Shown in pieces: positions 11,601 to 24,149 of a stretch of DNA of 64,000 bases. The translations under genes and the position numbers were made by a program. The stretch's first letter is position 1. Every line of letters begins with the position of its first letter. The notes below the pieces were generated by a model that did not search any database, was not told the DNA's origin, and saw nothing but the letters and a program-made list of their open reading frames with translations. The stretch comes from Struthio camelus (Eukaryota > Chordata > Aves > Struthioniformes > Struthionidae). The stretch lies in assembly GCF_040807025.1 (NCBI RefSeq), contig NC_090964.1, positions 10,130,214-10,194,213 on the forward strand, read 5' to 3'.

Positions 11601-14600
11601 CCCGGCCACAGGCAGCCAGCAGCGGGCCTGGCTGATGCAGGCAGATGACACTGGAGGAAGGAGAAGTTGGCTGCTCCGTGGCAAAACCCAGCTGAGTTCA
11701 TTCCAGCACTGCTGAGCTGCTGCCAAGCACTGTCTCACGACAGCGAGCTTTGCAGGCTGACAGGAGCAGTGCGTGGGACCAGCATTATCTCATCTCTTAT
11801 CTTGTTGCTGCCTACATGGATGGAGCCCCTATTTAGCAGGCTGGAAGTGGGAAGGGAGCAGACTGCAGAAAGCAGCATGGAGGTGGCAAACAACATTTCC
11901 CCATTAGCAGGAGCCAGGGGAGCATCTTGGCCAGGACCTGGAGGCATTCTGGCCACATTCAGCAAGCAGCAGCCCCCCTGGGATCTCAGGGCTTGCTCAG
12001 TCTCCCTGGTTTCTGTAGGCTGTTTAATAGCAGCAGGACCACCTGCTCTGAGGATGCTGGGCAGCAGCAAGCAAGGGGTTTCCCAGCACCAGCCTGCACC
12101 TACCTCTTAGGGAGAGCTGCCTTAAGAGCAGAAGTTGGGCTATGGCTCTCTGCTGAGCCAGCCAGAGCTTAGCGCGGTAAAAAGCAATCATTTACCTTTA
12201 CAGCCAAGACCTCTGCTCTAGGCACTACCTGTTTACAATGCAGCTGGAAGGGAACCCCACCTGCTCACCTGAGGCAGAGACAGCCCATAAATCATTGCCC
12301 CAGGCATCACCTGTAGCTTACCATGAGTCTCCTGAGCTGGGCTGCTGCAGCCCACCCTTTTCCTGCTGAGGAGAGCCAGGCCCGGCTCGGGGTGGGGAAG
12401 CAGGTGGGGAAGCAGGGTGGTCCTCTGCTTCTGCTCTGAAAGGGCTGCTTGTGTGTTGGCAGGCCAGGAATATTTTCCTGTTAAAACCGAGTCCTTTGCG
12501 ATTTAAAACTGAGGCCTTAGCAATTCTACGGGAGCTAGCAGGGTGCAGGGACGGCCAGGACACCCCGTGGGCCGCGGCAGCACGCGAGGCCAGGCAGCGC
12601 GAGCCTGTTGCTGCTGCTGCTGCTGCGCGCTCCGGGAGGCTCCCAGCACAGAGTGCAGCGTGCGCAGCCAGCCGCGAGCGCGCGCCCCGGCCGGCCTTGC
12701 ACGTGCTCGCAGAAACGCGGGGCTTCCCGCACCTCCGCTGCGTGCTGAGCTTGCAGCGAGCGAGCGGCTTCACCTGCCTCTGAGCCGCGCGCTGCCGGCC
12801 TGCGAAGCTGCTAATACAGAGCCTTTGTGACAGCCTTAATGAACAGAAGAACCGTTAACGCTCCGATGCCCTGACCTGCGTCCGCGGGAGAGCGTTGGCT
12901 GGGATGAGGAGGTGCAACAGGAAAGCGCAGAGAGCTCACGCTGCTCTCTCCAGATGCCGGGCTCTGTTTTTGAAATTGCCTCTTGGATATGTTTTCAACC
13001 AAGTCAAAATAAAGCCCAACCACACAAATATCTGCTTAAATGCTTTTAGCATCCCTGCTCTGCTGAGACAGACTGGCAAAGCTGACTGTCTGACCCCAGC
13101 TCGAAGGGCAGGACCGGAGCCAGCGCGCCGGCAGGGACGCACGGCTGGACAGGCCGCCGCGCTCGCTGCTCTGCCTCTCTGCTGCTCGCTGCGGGGCAAA
13201 GGCAGGTGTAAAGGGCCGTGACGTGGGGCTACGAGTTCCCCAACAGCCCCAAAACACCTTACAGAAAACTGTGGCTCAGGCTGGGGAAAATGCAGTGGGG
13301 AAACCGAGGCAGGGGGTGGCGAGGGGCTGCGTGAGCCAGCAGCCCTGTGCTCCGGCAGACAGAAAGGGGGGGTCGTCAGTGGTGCCGCGTTCGCTCCGGA
13401 GCTGCGCAGGCTCGGGCAGAGCGCTGGAAGAAACGTCCCTGCCTTTCCACAGCTTTCGGAAAGAAGGGGCTTTGCTGGGGCCCGGGAGCGAGCGGGGGCG
13501 GCCGGGGCCTGTCGGGCGCCGCGGGAAAGGGCAGCGACGCAGCCGGGCCGTCCCGCAGCCGGCTCCCGCCGCGGCGCTGCCTCCCTGCAGTCCGTTCTGG
13601 GGTCACAAAAGCAGTCTGGCACCCTAAGGAAACCAGCTCTGTCTTTCTCACTAGATGGCACCAGCAGGCCAGGAAAAGCGCTTGCAGCCCTGCACCCTGC
13701 TTTGGGGGGCCAGGCCGGAGCCTCGCGCAGCCCCCCGCCGGCTCGCTGCGAGCGGGGCCGCGGCTCGGCCCGCGCTGCCGCGGCCGAGCCAGCTGAGCAA
13801 CCTGCGCAGGGCAGCGGGCCAGGAGGGATTGGCCTGGCCAAATTAGAGGTTAAGCAGAGATGGGAACTCGGTGGCATCCAAGAGGCGCCGGCTTCCCCGT
13901 CCGGCTCCCGCTGGCCCGGTCCCGCAGCAGGGCCGTGGGCCCCGGCGGCAAGCGCACCGCCGGCGCGGTGTTTGTGCAGCACCGTGCACAGGGCAGAGCA
14001 AGCTGGCAGCCGCCTCCTCCCCTGCTCTCAGCGGGCGACTGCTCGGAGGCAGCACGAGCAACTCAAGCGCATAGGAAGAAGGGGGAAAATGACAGAAAAG
14101 CAGCAGGGAGATATTTGAATCCAGTCCCATCAGCAGCTAAAACGTTCCTTTTTGGTGAGGCCGTGCTGGAAGGTTTTGTCTCTGGCTGGGATTCAGCGAA
14201 CAGCTTTACAACAGCTGGGAAGGGGGCAGGGAGCCGGGGGGATCTGAGCATGCTTCGGCTCCAGGTTTTGCTGTGTTTTCTGACACACGTGCTGAGCTCA
14301 ACTCCCGATAAGCCATTCAGCCGAGCAGTAAATCAGCCACCAGCAGCCTTGCCTTCTCCAGTTTCTCCTCCAGAGCCAAGATTTCGGCTCCCTGGAGGGT
14401 CCAAGTCTCTGACAACTGAGCTAACCCGCGGAGAGGGCTCCAGCGGCTTTCCCCTGCTGCAGAAGGCTGCGCCGCCGCGCGCAGCGGCCGCTCAGCGCTG
14501 GGCTGCTGCTGGCTCTGGGCATCCCCAGCCAGAGGGGCACGGGCAGAGCCGCTGCCAGAGGGCTGGGGGCTGAGCCTGGACCGCCCCAGCCCCTCTGCCA

Positions 14601-16429
14601 CGGAGGGACCTGCCTCATCCCTCGGTGCTCCTCACCCGCAGCAGCTCCCGGGGCTCCCTGCACGCCCGGGGCAGAGAGGCCGGGCCCCGCGGGGCAGGCT
14701 GCAGGCGGCCGGCCGAGAGGGCGCAGGCAGGCACGGTTTGCGGCTGCACTGATTGCACAAGCCGTGACGCCCTGTGGCCAGCTCCGACTTTCCCATGGAT
14801 GCTCCTGGATCGCTGCCCCCAGGATCCCAAATCAGAGACCTGCCGCTTGCACTGCGAGGCTCTGAGGCGTTTCCAGGAACAGCTTTGGGGCTGCTATGTT
14901 TGGGTCCAGGGAAAACACTTGGGCCTCCCATCAGTCCCCCTTTTTGGATTGTGCTGCTGCTGCACTGGGCCCCTGTCAAAATCACAGGGAGCTGCTGGGG
15001 CTCCCTGGGAAGAGGGGCCTCATGGATTAGCCGGGAAGTGCTGGAGCGTCACCCCGCAGTGACACTAAACACTCGCTGTTTGCAAAGGCCCTCGGCTGAC
15101 CGGAGCAGTTCCTCCAGGAGGGTGTTTAATTAACACATACTAATGACCCTGCAGGTGCAAAGCTTTACAGGCCGGCTCCTGCCCGTCCTGCGGCTTGCAC
15201 GCTCTGGCGCCCGCGTCCTGGGTCCTGGCGGAGCCCAAAGGCAGGGCCGGGCGGCGCCGAGGGGTGCTGGGTGCAGGGGCGGCTGGGCAGGCGGTCAGGA
15301 AGGGCTGCGCCTGGGCTGGGAGCGCTGCTGTCGGTCTGGCTGCTGCAAGCGATGACCTCAGCGCCTCTGCCCCTCCGCGCGGCACATGTCGCTCGGTGGG
15401 GATTGATTTAACACGTGTGGAGCCTCTAGTCTCCTAGAGGGGAGGAAATCACTTTCTCTTGCTTTCCTCCCGCTGTACCGAGTCCTTTGGCTCTGGCACT
15501 GGCTGCCTTTCTTTTCCCAGCTGGTGTGAAACGCAGACAGGGAAAACGGAATAGGTGGAGGAGTGGAAAAAGCCTAGCAGGGAAAGCTCAGATTTAACAG
15601 CAGCGAGAGGCAGAGGCAGCGAGCGCCGGGCTCCGGGGCCGAGCCCCAAAGCCACCGAGGGGTGCAGGCTGGAGGGGACGATGGGTGAGGCTGGGTGCCG
15701 CTCTGCCTGGCTCTGGGTGCCGCGCAGACGGGCCGAGCAGTGACAGATACGGGAGGGAGGAGTGCTGGGCACGCGAAGACGTTTCTGTCTCCATCATGTT
15801 CCCCTGCACAGCGAGCTCGCTGCAGCGCCTGCTTGCCATTTCAGCAAGTTTTCTGGGCAGTATCAGGGCAGCTTCAAGAACATGAATGGAGAGAGGGACG
15901 GGATATGCAGGGGGAAGGGCAGGAGGGGCCGCAGCTGTGGGGTCCGCGGGGCAGGGGCGAACCCTCGCCGGGCGGCCGCAGCCGACCCCGCACGCGGCCC
16001 GCGGGCTCGGCAGCCTGGGAAAAGGTCCCGTCCAGGCCCAAAGCGCCGTGCTCGTGCTGGGGACAGCGCTGGTGCTCCCCGGGACACGGCTCTAACGAGG
16101 AACAGCGAGGAAGGGCGGCGTGTGCAGAAAATAGTCGGCAGCCGCCCATGTCCCGGTGGGCCGGGGGAGTGCTGCGGCTGCCGGGCGGCTGCTCCCTGGC
16201 CGAGGCGGCAGCGGCTGCTCTGCACACCAGCCCTTGTCCCTCTGCAGCCGGCTAAGGAGACCGCAACAGCACGCTCCTCGGCCGGGAGAGAAGGGCTCAG
16301 TCGGTAGGAGGGCCCCGGCCACGCCGGCGCGTCGTGGGCTGCTGGCACGTCGTCAGGTCACCCGAGCGAACGCGGCCCCCGCTCTGCCCGGCGCCCTTCC
16401 CGAAGCATCGTGCAGAAAGCGTCCCTTAC
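8642..16429 (-). other. COL8A2: COL8A2 intron between signal-peptide exon and helix exon
   Basis: Phase-1 intron of about 7.8 kb. The donor at the right end reads CTAG|GTAAGGG on the minus strand (16430/16429). The acceptor at the left end reads CTTCTCTTCGCAG|AC (8642/8641). The interior has a short CA run (near 11122-11136) and, from about 12.5 kb on, G+C-rich CpG-containing sequence. I see no additional exon, and the splice joins agree with human COL8A2 without one. Confidence 0.85.
13285..13325 (+). repeat. Possible MIR-like fragment (weak)
   Basis: The string CAGTGGGGAAACCGAGGCAG around 13292-13311 resembles the central part of MIR SINEs (GATGGGGAAACTGAGGCA). Only this short block is convincing, so it may be chance. 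Confidence 0.25.
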
Positions 16430-16592
16430 CTAGGTACTGCCCTTTGCCTTCCCGGAAGGGGGGGCCCAGAGGGCCTTTCACCATGGGCTGCATGTATTTC
16501 ACCTGCGCGTATCCCGCCGCTCCTCCTCCCGCCGCCGAGCCGAGGCCGGCCACCAGCAGCAGCAGCAGCAGCGCGACGGCGTCCGGCAGCAT
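16430..16592 (-). CDS. COL8A2: Collagen type VIII alpha-2 chain, first coding exon (signal peptide and NC2)
   Basis: Encodes the first 54 residues plus one base. The start ATG (16592-16590) sits in the context GGGCCAGGATGC. Residues 1-20 form a signal peptide with a Leu-rich core ([15 protein letters not shown]). The NC2 segment follows, ending [18 protein letters not shown] and FREGKGQYL, which matches human COL8A2 closely. The Leu run is encoded by CTG codons and appears on the plus strand as (CAG)n at about 16553-16572, a possible site of repeat-length variation. The donor is CTAG|GTAAGGG. The split codon G|AC gives Asp where human has Glu. The exon itself begins at 16609, after the minus-strand acceptor TTTGTCCGCAG, so there are 17 untranslated bases before the ATG and at least one upstream non-coding exon must exist. 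Confidence 0.96.
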
Positions 16593-16609
16593 CCTGGCCC
16601 GCGCCGCTC
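16593..16609 (-). other. COL8A2: COL8A2 5' UTR part of the first coding exon
   Basis: Seventeen bases between the acceptor TTTGTCCGCAG (minus strand, AG at 16611-16610) and the ATG. The segment is open in the frame of the ATG (GCG GCG CGG GCC AGG after two bases). This allows an N-terminal extension if the upstream exon is open in the right phase. Confidence 0.75.
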
Positions 16610-17399
16610 CTGCGGACAAAGCGACAGTGAGCGCGGGGCCGGCTGCGGCCAGGGAGCTCGCGAGGAGCCCGGCGGGGACGGGGACGGGGACCCCGCCATC
16701 CGGCCGGGGGTTCGGACAAGCCGCCTCGTCTCGCTGCGCCCCTCTGAAACGGGGGCGACGGCTCCCCCGAAGGCGCAACGCCTCGCGGGTGCCTCGTCGC
16801 GGCCGGCTCCCCGGGGATGCCGAACAAAGACACCTAACGCCGCCCAGTAAGGAACTGGGGGGCACCAAGGGCAGACGTCCAAAGGCTGCCCGAGGACCTG
16901 CTCCCCTCGGTCACCCCCGTGTCACTAACTTCCCTGAAGGGCCTGGTGCTACTCTTAACGCGCGGAGGGGCGAGCGCCCTCGGCGGCGAAAGCCCGGAGC
17001 GGAGGGCCGCCGCGCTTCGGAGCAGCCGCTCTGCCATAAGGGCCTGTTTACTTAAAATAAATACCCTCTATAAATATACCTTTCCTTGAGCAACGTTTTC
17101 TGTGCCAGCTCCGAGCATGGAGCTGCAAACAGATGGGTTTGCAAAGAACGTTATTTTCAGAAGCTTAAAAAACACGTGATGCCAAAGTGCTCTGCTGGTT
17201 TTTTTTTGTTTTTTTTTTGTCCTTCTTGTAATAATTGACCCGTGCTTGTTATTAATAAGAATTAAGCACTTTGCCTTTCCCTGCCTAGGGAAGCAGGGGC
17301 AGGGCTGCTGCGCGCCTGGATTTGATCGGAATTTCCTGAAGCGCTTGCACTGGAACGGCACGGCAAGAAAAGCTGCAGCGTGGAAAAAAAAAAACCAAC

Positions 17400-18650
17400 A
17401 AAATAAAACAAAATTAGAGAAAATTAAGGAAAGGGAGTGGGGAGCCCTAGCGTGGGATTGTTCCCGATGCTGCAAGCACTTGGCAGGTCGTCCACGGTCC
17501 CCCGCGACGGCTCAGCCCCGAACTGCCTCTCTCCTGCCCCAGCAAGCGTGCCCGAACGCTCGGCTCGGCCGCGGCCTATCTGCCGCTCCTCCCTGCCGGC
17601 CCGCCGGGCCGAGGCCGCCGCTGCCCGCTCGGGGACACCCCGGCCGGCCGGATCGCCACGGTCCCTCCCGGCGGACCCGGGATGGCAGACGCGGCCCCCC
17701 GAGTCCCCTCTTGCCCCCGCCGGCTGGGGGGGCTCTGCCAAAGCCGAGCGGAAAGCAAGCCGGCGCTCGGGAGGGAGAAAGGGTTTGGCCGGGCCGGGGC
17801 CGTCGGCGCGGCGCGGGGCGAAAGGAGGCGGCACAACCTGCCAGGGAGCGCAGCGACCCGGGGTCGGCTCTGCCGCCGGCCGCAGCGGCGCCGGGACCCC
17901 GCGCGGGCTCAGGCCGAGGCCGTAGCTGGGACAGGGCCGAGCGGGCCGAGACCCCTCCGTCCGCTCCCGCTGTAAAAATACAGTTTCTGCTAAATACAAG
18001 GGAACAAAATCCTGATTCAGCTGTTTGTTTGTTTTTCCTGACCTGGTTCGACCCCCATCTGCCTCTGGCTCTAACTTTATCCACCCTCCTTTTTCTCCGT
18101 CCCTCTCTTCTCCCACTTGTGCTTTATTCAGATCCGCTCCTCCCCTTTTTGGGGGGGTTTTGGGGGATGCTCCTGCTCGATTAAACGCACCCTCCTGAGC
18201 CGTCCCGGTCCAAGCCCGCTGGGTCGGGGCCTGTCCGCGGTCCGCGGCGACGCGCAAGCACCCGCAGCCGCGCGCGGCCCCGAGCCGACGGGATGAGGGA
18301 GAAGCAGCCCAGAATAACCCACCCGCTCTGGCTGGCGCTGCGGGATGCGGCATCGAGCCACCCTGCTCCGACCGTAGCGCGGGGCAGCCAGGCAGGGGGC
18401 TCATCAACGCTCTCGTCTAATCCGGGAGGATAATTTCACCTGCCGCCTGCCCTTCCCGGGAAGGGCTGCCGGGGCGAGGGGACGAGGCGCTTTGGGCTGA
18501 GCCCCCCCCACCCCAAAGCCGGGGAGCCCGGCGCCGCGTCCGCCCGAAAGCCCTTGGCCAAGGCCCCCCGCCTCCGTCTCCTGCGGGGGGACGGGGCCCG
18601 TGGCTCCCCGTTTCCGCCCCGCCGCGACGGGGGGGCCCCGCCGTTACCTG
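17400..18650. promoter_or_regulatory. CpG island in COL8A2 upstream intron/promoter region
   Basis: Dense CpG sequence with long G and C runs from about 17.45 to 18.65 kb, interrupted by a CT-rich AT-containing stretch near 17.97-18.18 kb. It sits between the signal-peptide exon and the candidate proximal promoter. No coding exon is supported; long open frames on both strands reflect composition. Confidence 0.5.
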
Positions 18651-18840
18651 CTCTCTCCAGGCAGTGATTTAATAAAGATAAAATGGAAACATCTGGAGCC
18701 TTACGTGAGGGATGAAGCGTGCGCGACAGGGCTACGAAGAGGCTCCGGCACGCCTGCAACGTCCCGCGTTACAACATGATAATTAACCATAATTAGCCAC
18801 CAGGTAACGGCCTCATCTTCGAAAGCACGTTGCAGACGTT
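18648..18840 (-). other. COL8A2: Candidate non-coding first exon of COL8A2 (proximal)
   Basis: On the minus strand the sequence GAGAGAGCAG|GTAACGG (exon end 18648) is a good splice donor. It lies 2.0 kb upstream of the acceptor of the first coding exon. The sequence before it is a non-repetitive AT-rich block (about 18650-18830) inside a CpG-rich region. It follows a promoter-like module at 18840-18935, so a 5' UTR exon of about 200 bases is plausible. The exon start is not determined. A short upstream open frame (18701-18904) would be present if transcription starts high enough. Confidence 0.35.
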
Positions 18841-18935
18841 CGCTCGTCCCTGACGTGGGCGCCGGGGGCCGCCGGCCCCAATAAAAGTTACTGCATGATG
18901 TCATCTGTCCACCCCTCCCGCCGGGCCAATAAGTC
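18840..18935. promoter_or_regulatory. COL8A2: Promoter-like module: two CCAAT boxes and CRE-type sites
   Basis: CCAAT boxes occur at 18878-18882 and 18926-18930, both ATTGG on the minus strand and 48 bases apart. A CRE/AP-1-like TGATGTCA lies between them at 18896-18903, and a TGACGTGG half-site is at 18851-18858. TTTTATT on the minus strand (just below 18887) is a weak TATA-like element. The grouping is typical of NF-Y/CREB-driven vertebrate promoters. Direction and target are inferred; minus-strand COL8A2 is favoured by the donor at 18648. Confidence 0.4.
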
Positions 18936-18949
18936 TGGGGAGGTTGGTT

Positions 18950-20950
18950 TTTTTTTTTTAATTCCCCTGTACGGCCAGCAGAAACGCCGCGAGAAGTCTT
19001 TATTTTTTTCCGTCCGGAGAGGCGAGGCGGCGGCGGCGAGGGCCCTCCCCGGGCGCCGGCGGAGCCTCCCGGCCGCGGCGCGCTGCTCTCCCTGCCGCCG
19101 GCTCGTCGGGCCCGGCTGCAGAAGCGCGGAGCAGCGCGGCAGCGAGATGGCGGCCTCTCCTGCCGGGACGGCCCCAGCGGGAGCCCAAACAGGGCTCGGG
19201 AGAGGTTATAAACGGGGTCCGCTCGAGGGGCTCGGCCTAGCGGCCCTGTTTTCCGTCACCCCGGGAGCTGGCGCCGGTTCGGCGCGCCGGGGGGGCCGGC
19301 GCGAGGCGGCGTCCCCGGCACCGGTTCGGAGCCCGCCGCCGCGCTCAGCGTGCGAGCGTCCGCTCCCCCGGCACAAAAACGAAAGCACCAGCAAAGCAAA
19401 AAAAAAAAAAAAAAAACCACCTCAGGCTTTTACAGTAGGCGAAACAAGACCAGAAAGGTCACCTGGCTCCCCCGGGAGCGCGGGGCGGCCCGCACCGGCA
19501 GAAACGTCCTGCTCCCCGCACCTTCTCCCCTTGCCCCAACCGGAGTCACGGCCCCCGCTCGGGAAGGCCTCAGTACGTCCAGTGCGCGCGGGGGACGCGG
19601 CGGCAGGCGGGTAGAGCGGAGAACGCGTTTACACGCAGCAGCGAAACACGCGCTCGCTCGGCGGGGGGCAGCGGGGCGGCGCAGGCCGCTGCGCGAGGGC
19701 CGCGGGCTTCGAGGCAGCCCGCCCCTTCGAGCCGCTCCGTCCTCTGATCGTCGGCAGCAAAACAACGAAGCAGGGAGGTCTTTTTTTTTTTCCCCCCCAA
19801 GCCCAACCCGAGGCTGGACGCGCTCCCTATTATTAAAAAAAATAATAAAGAGAGTCAGAAATGAAGAGTGAGTTATGGAAACGGAGGGAGAGCGCGTTGT
19901 GTCCGCGGGCCCGGCTGCGAAAGCCAAAGGCGCGGCAGCGCCGCCGGGCCGGGAACGCGCCGGGAGAGCTTTGGCACGAACGCGGCTGTAAACGCGCGAC
20001 ACCCGATACGGCCCGAAGGCTGCTGCGCGCACGGCTCCGCCGCCGCCCGCCCTGCCCCAGAAGGGGCGAGAAAACGTTTGACGAAAGGCGAACACCCCCC
20101 TCACCCGCCCCCCCGGGCGGCGCGGGGGACCTGGGGGGGACGCACACCACCAGCGCACGGAGGCCAGCGGGCTGTGGGTGCCCCGCCGACGCGGCGAGCC
20201 GCCCGCCCGGGCACGGACAGCGGCCCCGTCACCGAGCACGGGGGCGATGCCCGAAACGCGCCGCCGGGCCGGGGCCGGGGCCCCGCGCGGCACCCCGCCG
20301 CTTGATCCCGCGGCCGGCGGGTCAAAGAGCAGCTAAGGCGGATTAATGACCGTCCGCGTGTGCGCGCCGGGAGCGCACTGCCCCGCCGCAGGTCACGGCT
20401 CAGGGCTTAATCCTTCACCTCCGGCTGTCAAAACTCCTCCGCTAAACTCCGGCGAGCCCCGGGGCTGACGGCTGCTGGCGGCCGGGGGGGCGGCACGGCT
20501 CCGGGCAGCCGCCCGCGGCTCCGCCGCCGCCACCGCTGGGCCCGCAAGAGCTGGGGCGCCGATCGGCATCGAGCGCCTCGGCCGCAGCCCGCAGGGACGC
20601 GGTGCCCTGCGCTGCGGGCAGACGTGCCCGGCGCGCGGCCCCGAATCGTGCCAGAGCTGAAGACCGGACAGCCCGCGTGGCCAGCATCCGTGGCCCTTCC
20701 CCTTGCACCTACTGACTCAATTTTGGCTTCAAAATTCAACAGCTCAGCACAGGGGACTGAAGCCTCCCCGGGCTGCCGGGCCGCTTCCGGAGCGGCCAGC
20801 CAGGCACGGGTTTCTGCCGGGGCCCCGCACCGAAACACGGCCGGCACGGCCCGTCTAGCTGCTCAGCCCCAGCGGTGCGGAGCCACACGGGCGCCCTGCG
20901 GGCCGCGTCCCTGGGCAGCCCGGCCGAGAGCCCTTCTCCCCCGGCTCTCC
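18950..20950. promoter_or_regulatory. Large CpG island
   Basis: About 2 kb of very CpG-rich sequence with many G/C runs that could form G-quadruplexes (for example 20095-20140 and 20265-20285). It includes oligo-A (19398-19417), oligo-T (19780-19790) and TTATTATTAAAAAAAATAATAAAG near 19829-19850. It lies next to the promoter-like module at 18.9 kb. No coding exon is recognisable, although open frames of up to 287 codons occur by composition. Confidence 0.5.
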
Positions 20951-23809
20951 CCTGGCGGGGATTAGCCCACGGCACACCAGGAGCCCATCAGCAGATCTAG
21001 TTCTGGTGCTTACAATTGATCGCAGGTGTAGAATCAGAGGCTATTTTGGAGATTGCATCCCCAGAGCTTTTAAACTTGCCAAGAGCGGAACTGAGCTTCC
21101 CCAGCCTCAGCAGCCGCTGACATGAAGCAGAGCAGCTGTCCCAGCTCCTTTCCTGGCTTTTGCTGCTAACAACTGTCCTCAGCTTTTGCAGGCAAAACGC
21201 GGAGCCCGGCCGCGGCACCGACCGGGCGGGGACAGCTTTGCTGCACAGCATGACACGAATATCGGTGCGGACAGCATGGGATCTTCAGTAGCTCAGTTAA
21301 GTCTATGGATGAAGCTGTCCCCTGGGCTTCTCGGCTGGTTGTGGACAGTGGTTTGAGCCACGGCCCAGCCGTGCTGGTGGGAGGGATGTGTTTGAGGTGG
21401 CTGAGCACCTCTGTTTTGCTGTATCGCTCGCCCCACTCCCAGCGTTGAGCCCGCTAGTAGCATCCCCCAAATCACTGGGGCCCCATTGCTGTGCATGAGC
21501 ACCTGCGTGGGCAGGGATGGAGCCAGACCCTCCTCCACTCTGATGGAGGCAGCGCTGGTGTTTATTATTGCTCCGCGCTCTCAGCCGCCTCTCCTCACAA
21601 GCCCCGATTCCTGGAGTCTCTCGGAACAAGGAGCCCAGATTAGGGAATATTAAGAACAGACCCTCATATGCGGCCTGTCCAAGAAAAACTGCAGGGACTG
21701 GCCTTGAATGCCTGCCTGGTGTTATGCTTATTTGCATTGCTGCCGCTGTGCAGTCGGGTCGCTTCTGCAGAGCAGATGTTGCTGGGGGGCATGAGCTGCC
21801 CTGTGCCGGGTGGCATGGCCACGCGTGTCCTCCCAGCAGCTGCTGTGCCACTATCTCCTGGGCTGCAGCGGCAGCCACCCCTGCGAGGAGAGCCCTGCTG
21901 GCCCACGGGCCAGCGGCTTGCAGCTCGCATAAGCTGCTGCCGGGCTCCTGAGCCTGCAGAGCGATGGTGCTCAGTGAAACGGGCACGGGGCAGGCAGCAC
22001 GCGGTGCAGCATGCTGCTGCTGCTGCGGCAATGCCGCGCTGTTGCTGCAAATGGTCTTGCAGGAGCCGCCCCGGCGCGATGACAGGCTTATGGAAGCAGG
22101 GCTGCGTGCTGGCATGGTTGATTAGCTCAGCAAATCCCCATGTCCTGAAACGCTGCAATTAAGTAGCTCTGAAAATCAGTGTGATAGGACTGCCCTGCAG
22201 CCAGGCCATAAACCGTCAAGGTCAGGCAGAGCCTGGGCGCCCGGGGCCGCCCGAGCGGGTGGTGGCGGAGGCTGCCTGGGGGCCACGGCAGGCCCCGAAG
22301 GCTGCGGTCGGACGTGGGTAATGCCGTGCTGCAACGCCAGCTGCGGCTCCTCGGGGATGCACGTGGAAGAGCGAGACGGTTTGACGGGCGCGTTTCCTTC
22401 CTGCTCCCCACCTCTGCGGCGGGTTTCTGCTCCCAAGCTTTATGGTCCCCTCCTCCTCCCCCACCTCCAACCTCAAGCTCCTCCGAAATACCAGACTGAG
22501 TGCAGCATTAATAGCAGGGTTGCCTGCCAGGTGCATAGTTTGACCAGTCGGATCGCACATGCCAAACCACAGGTATTTTATGAGACGTTTCCTGTTATGA
22601 AGACATTTTTGTGGGTATTCTTTTTTCTTCCCCTCTTCTTCCCCTCTCCTCCCTGGTGGGATGGATGCCCCTCGCCCGCGCCCCCGCGGGCTCAGCACGC
22701 CAGCTGCTGCCGGGGCCGCTCGGCTGAGCGCGCATCCTGGGGAGCGATGGCGGTGCTGCCTTCGCGGGAGCCAAAAGGGCTGAGCAGAGGCAGAGCTGGC
22801 TGCCGAGCCCCCTGCGTGTGGAGGGGGTGACCTTACTACGGGGGTCTTGTCTCATCTTTGCTGTCTGGGGGTCTCCGAAGAGTTATCTGTTTGCAGATGC
22901 AGGCTGGGGTGGGAGGCCCAAGGAGCAGAAGGACAAGCCTGGGCCCATGTTTTGACCTTCCTAAGGCTGTTATCCAAGCCCAACCTCAACCAACCACCTT
23001 CTGGTGCATGAGGTGTAGCATCTGGCCAGACATCCCAGGAGAAATGCGGGCTGCGAGGCCTTTAGAAGAGCTTTAGAAAAGCTTGGGAGATGTTTCTCAC
23101 AGAGATGTGTATTGGCTCGGTCAGCCAAAACACTTCTGGTCCAAGGAACACATAAGCTCCGGTGGGGAAGGGGACAGTGTTTACACAGGGGCTGTGGGGG
23201 CAGATGCGGCTTTGCCGTTGCAGATCCTGTACAGAAACAGGGTTTTCTAATGCAATGGGTATTTTGCAAAGAAATCTGCTAAGCCCGAAGGGACCCGCAG
23301 AGAGCGATTCACATGTCAGGGAATTTGCAGGCAAGTGGCCATGAACCGCAGACGTTTAAACTTCCAGCCTTGTGCTGGGGTCACGGGTTTAATTATAACG
23401 CGCTGTGGTCCGAGCCGCCATCCCCTGGGGAAAGGGGCGGCTGGAGGGGCAGATCTAGCTCGTGTTAGGTGGCTGCCGCTTGCCCAACTGCTCCAGCCTG
23501 CTCAAGTCCTGCCTGATCACAAGGTGCAAAGTGCAACTCCCCGAGCAGAGAGCTTGCGCCGTTAGCGGCGCAGCCCCTCCATGTACCAGCAAAGCCCCTG
23601 CGTCCTGCTGCTTGCACAGAAATCCTGGGCAGGATGATGATGCCTTCCTGGGCAGGTGAGCAGTGCTGTCCCTGTCTTAAGTGCAGGAAAGCCCGGCCGG
23701 CAAGCAGCGATTCAGATCGAACAGCAGCACCAAAACATGGCCAGTCCTGGAATACCATCAAAGTCGCTGAATGAGGTTAGACAGCCGAAATTAGATCAGA
23801 TTAAGGATA
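20951..23809. other. Non-coding region, no specific feature seen
   Basis: Moderate G+C sequence with GCT/CTG-rich patches (near 22010-22045) and a pyrimidine-rich stretch at 22440-22480 and 22618-22655. Open frames overlap on both strands and none resembles a known family. Confidence 0.4.
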
Positions 23810-23890
23810 AATTGACTCGCCCAAGGCCACACATCAACTCAGTGGCAGCGCCAGGAATTCCTGGCTCACAGCTCGACAATCTGTCCCTGT
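23810..23890 (+). repeat. MIR-like SINE fragment
   Basis: The stretch TTGACTCGCCCAAGGCCACA, followed by AGTGGCAGCGCCAGGAATTC, aligns by eye with the MIR 3' half (CTTGCCCAAGGTCACACAGC ... AGTGGCAGAGCCGGGATT). This is an old tRNA-derived SINE family found across amniotes. The copy is diverged and about 80 bases are recognisable; the flanks may extend it to the left. Confidence 0.6.
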
Positions 23891-24149
23891 GAGCACGCGG
23901 CCTGCGAGTCTTCTCCTGCCAAGAGCTGGAGCCCACTGTGCGCTTATAGCAAGAGATAGCCCCTGTCTAGCTGAGCTGGGAAGGACCGACAGGGGAGCAG
24001 AAGCTCAGGGACCTGCTGAGACTTGCTCCAGCCCACGCGGCAGGGCAGCAGCTGAGCATGGATCAGAAGCAGGTGCCCGGCCCCATGTCCTGGTGGCCCG
24101 AGCCCTGCTGCCAAGCATGCTGAGGAGCAGTGAGTGATGCTTTGGAGGA

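Noticed and set aside
12936-13982. 348-codon minus-strand frame
   Set aside because: Same compositional cause; it lies inside the COL8A2 intron and has no recognisable domain.
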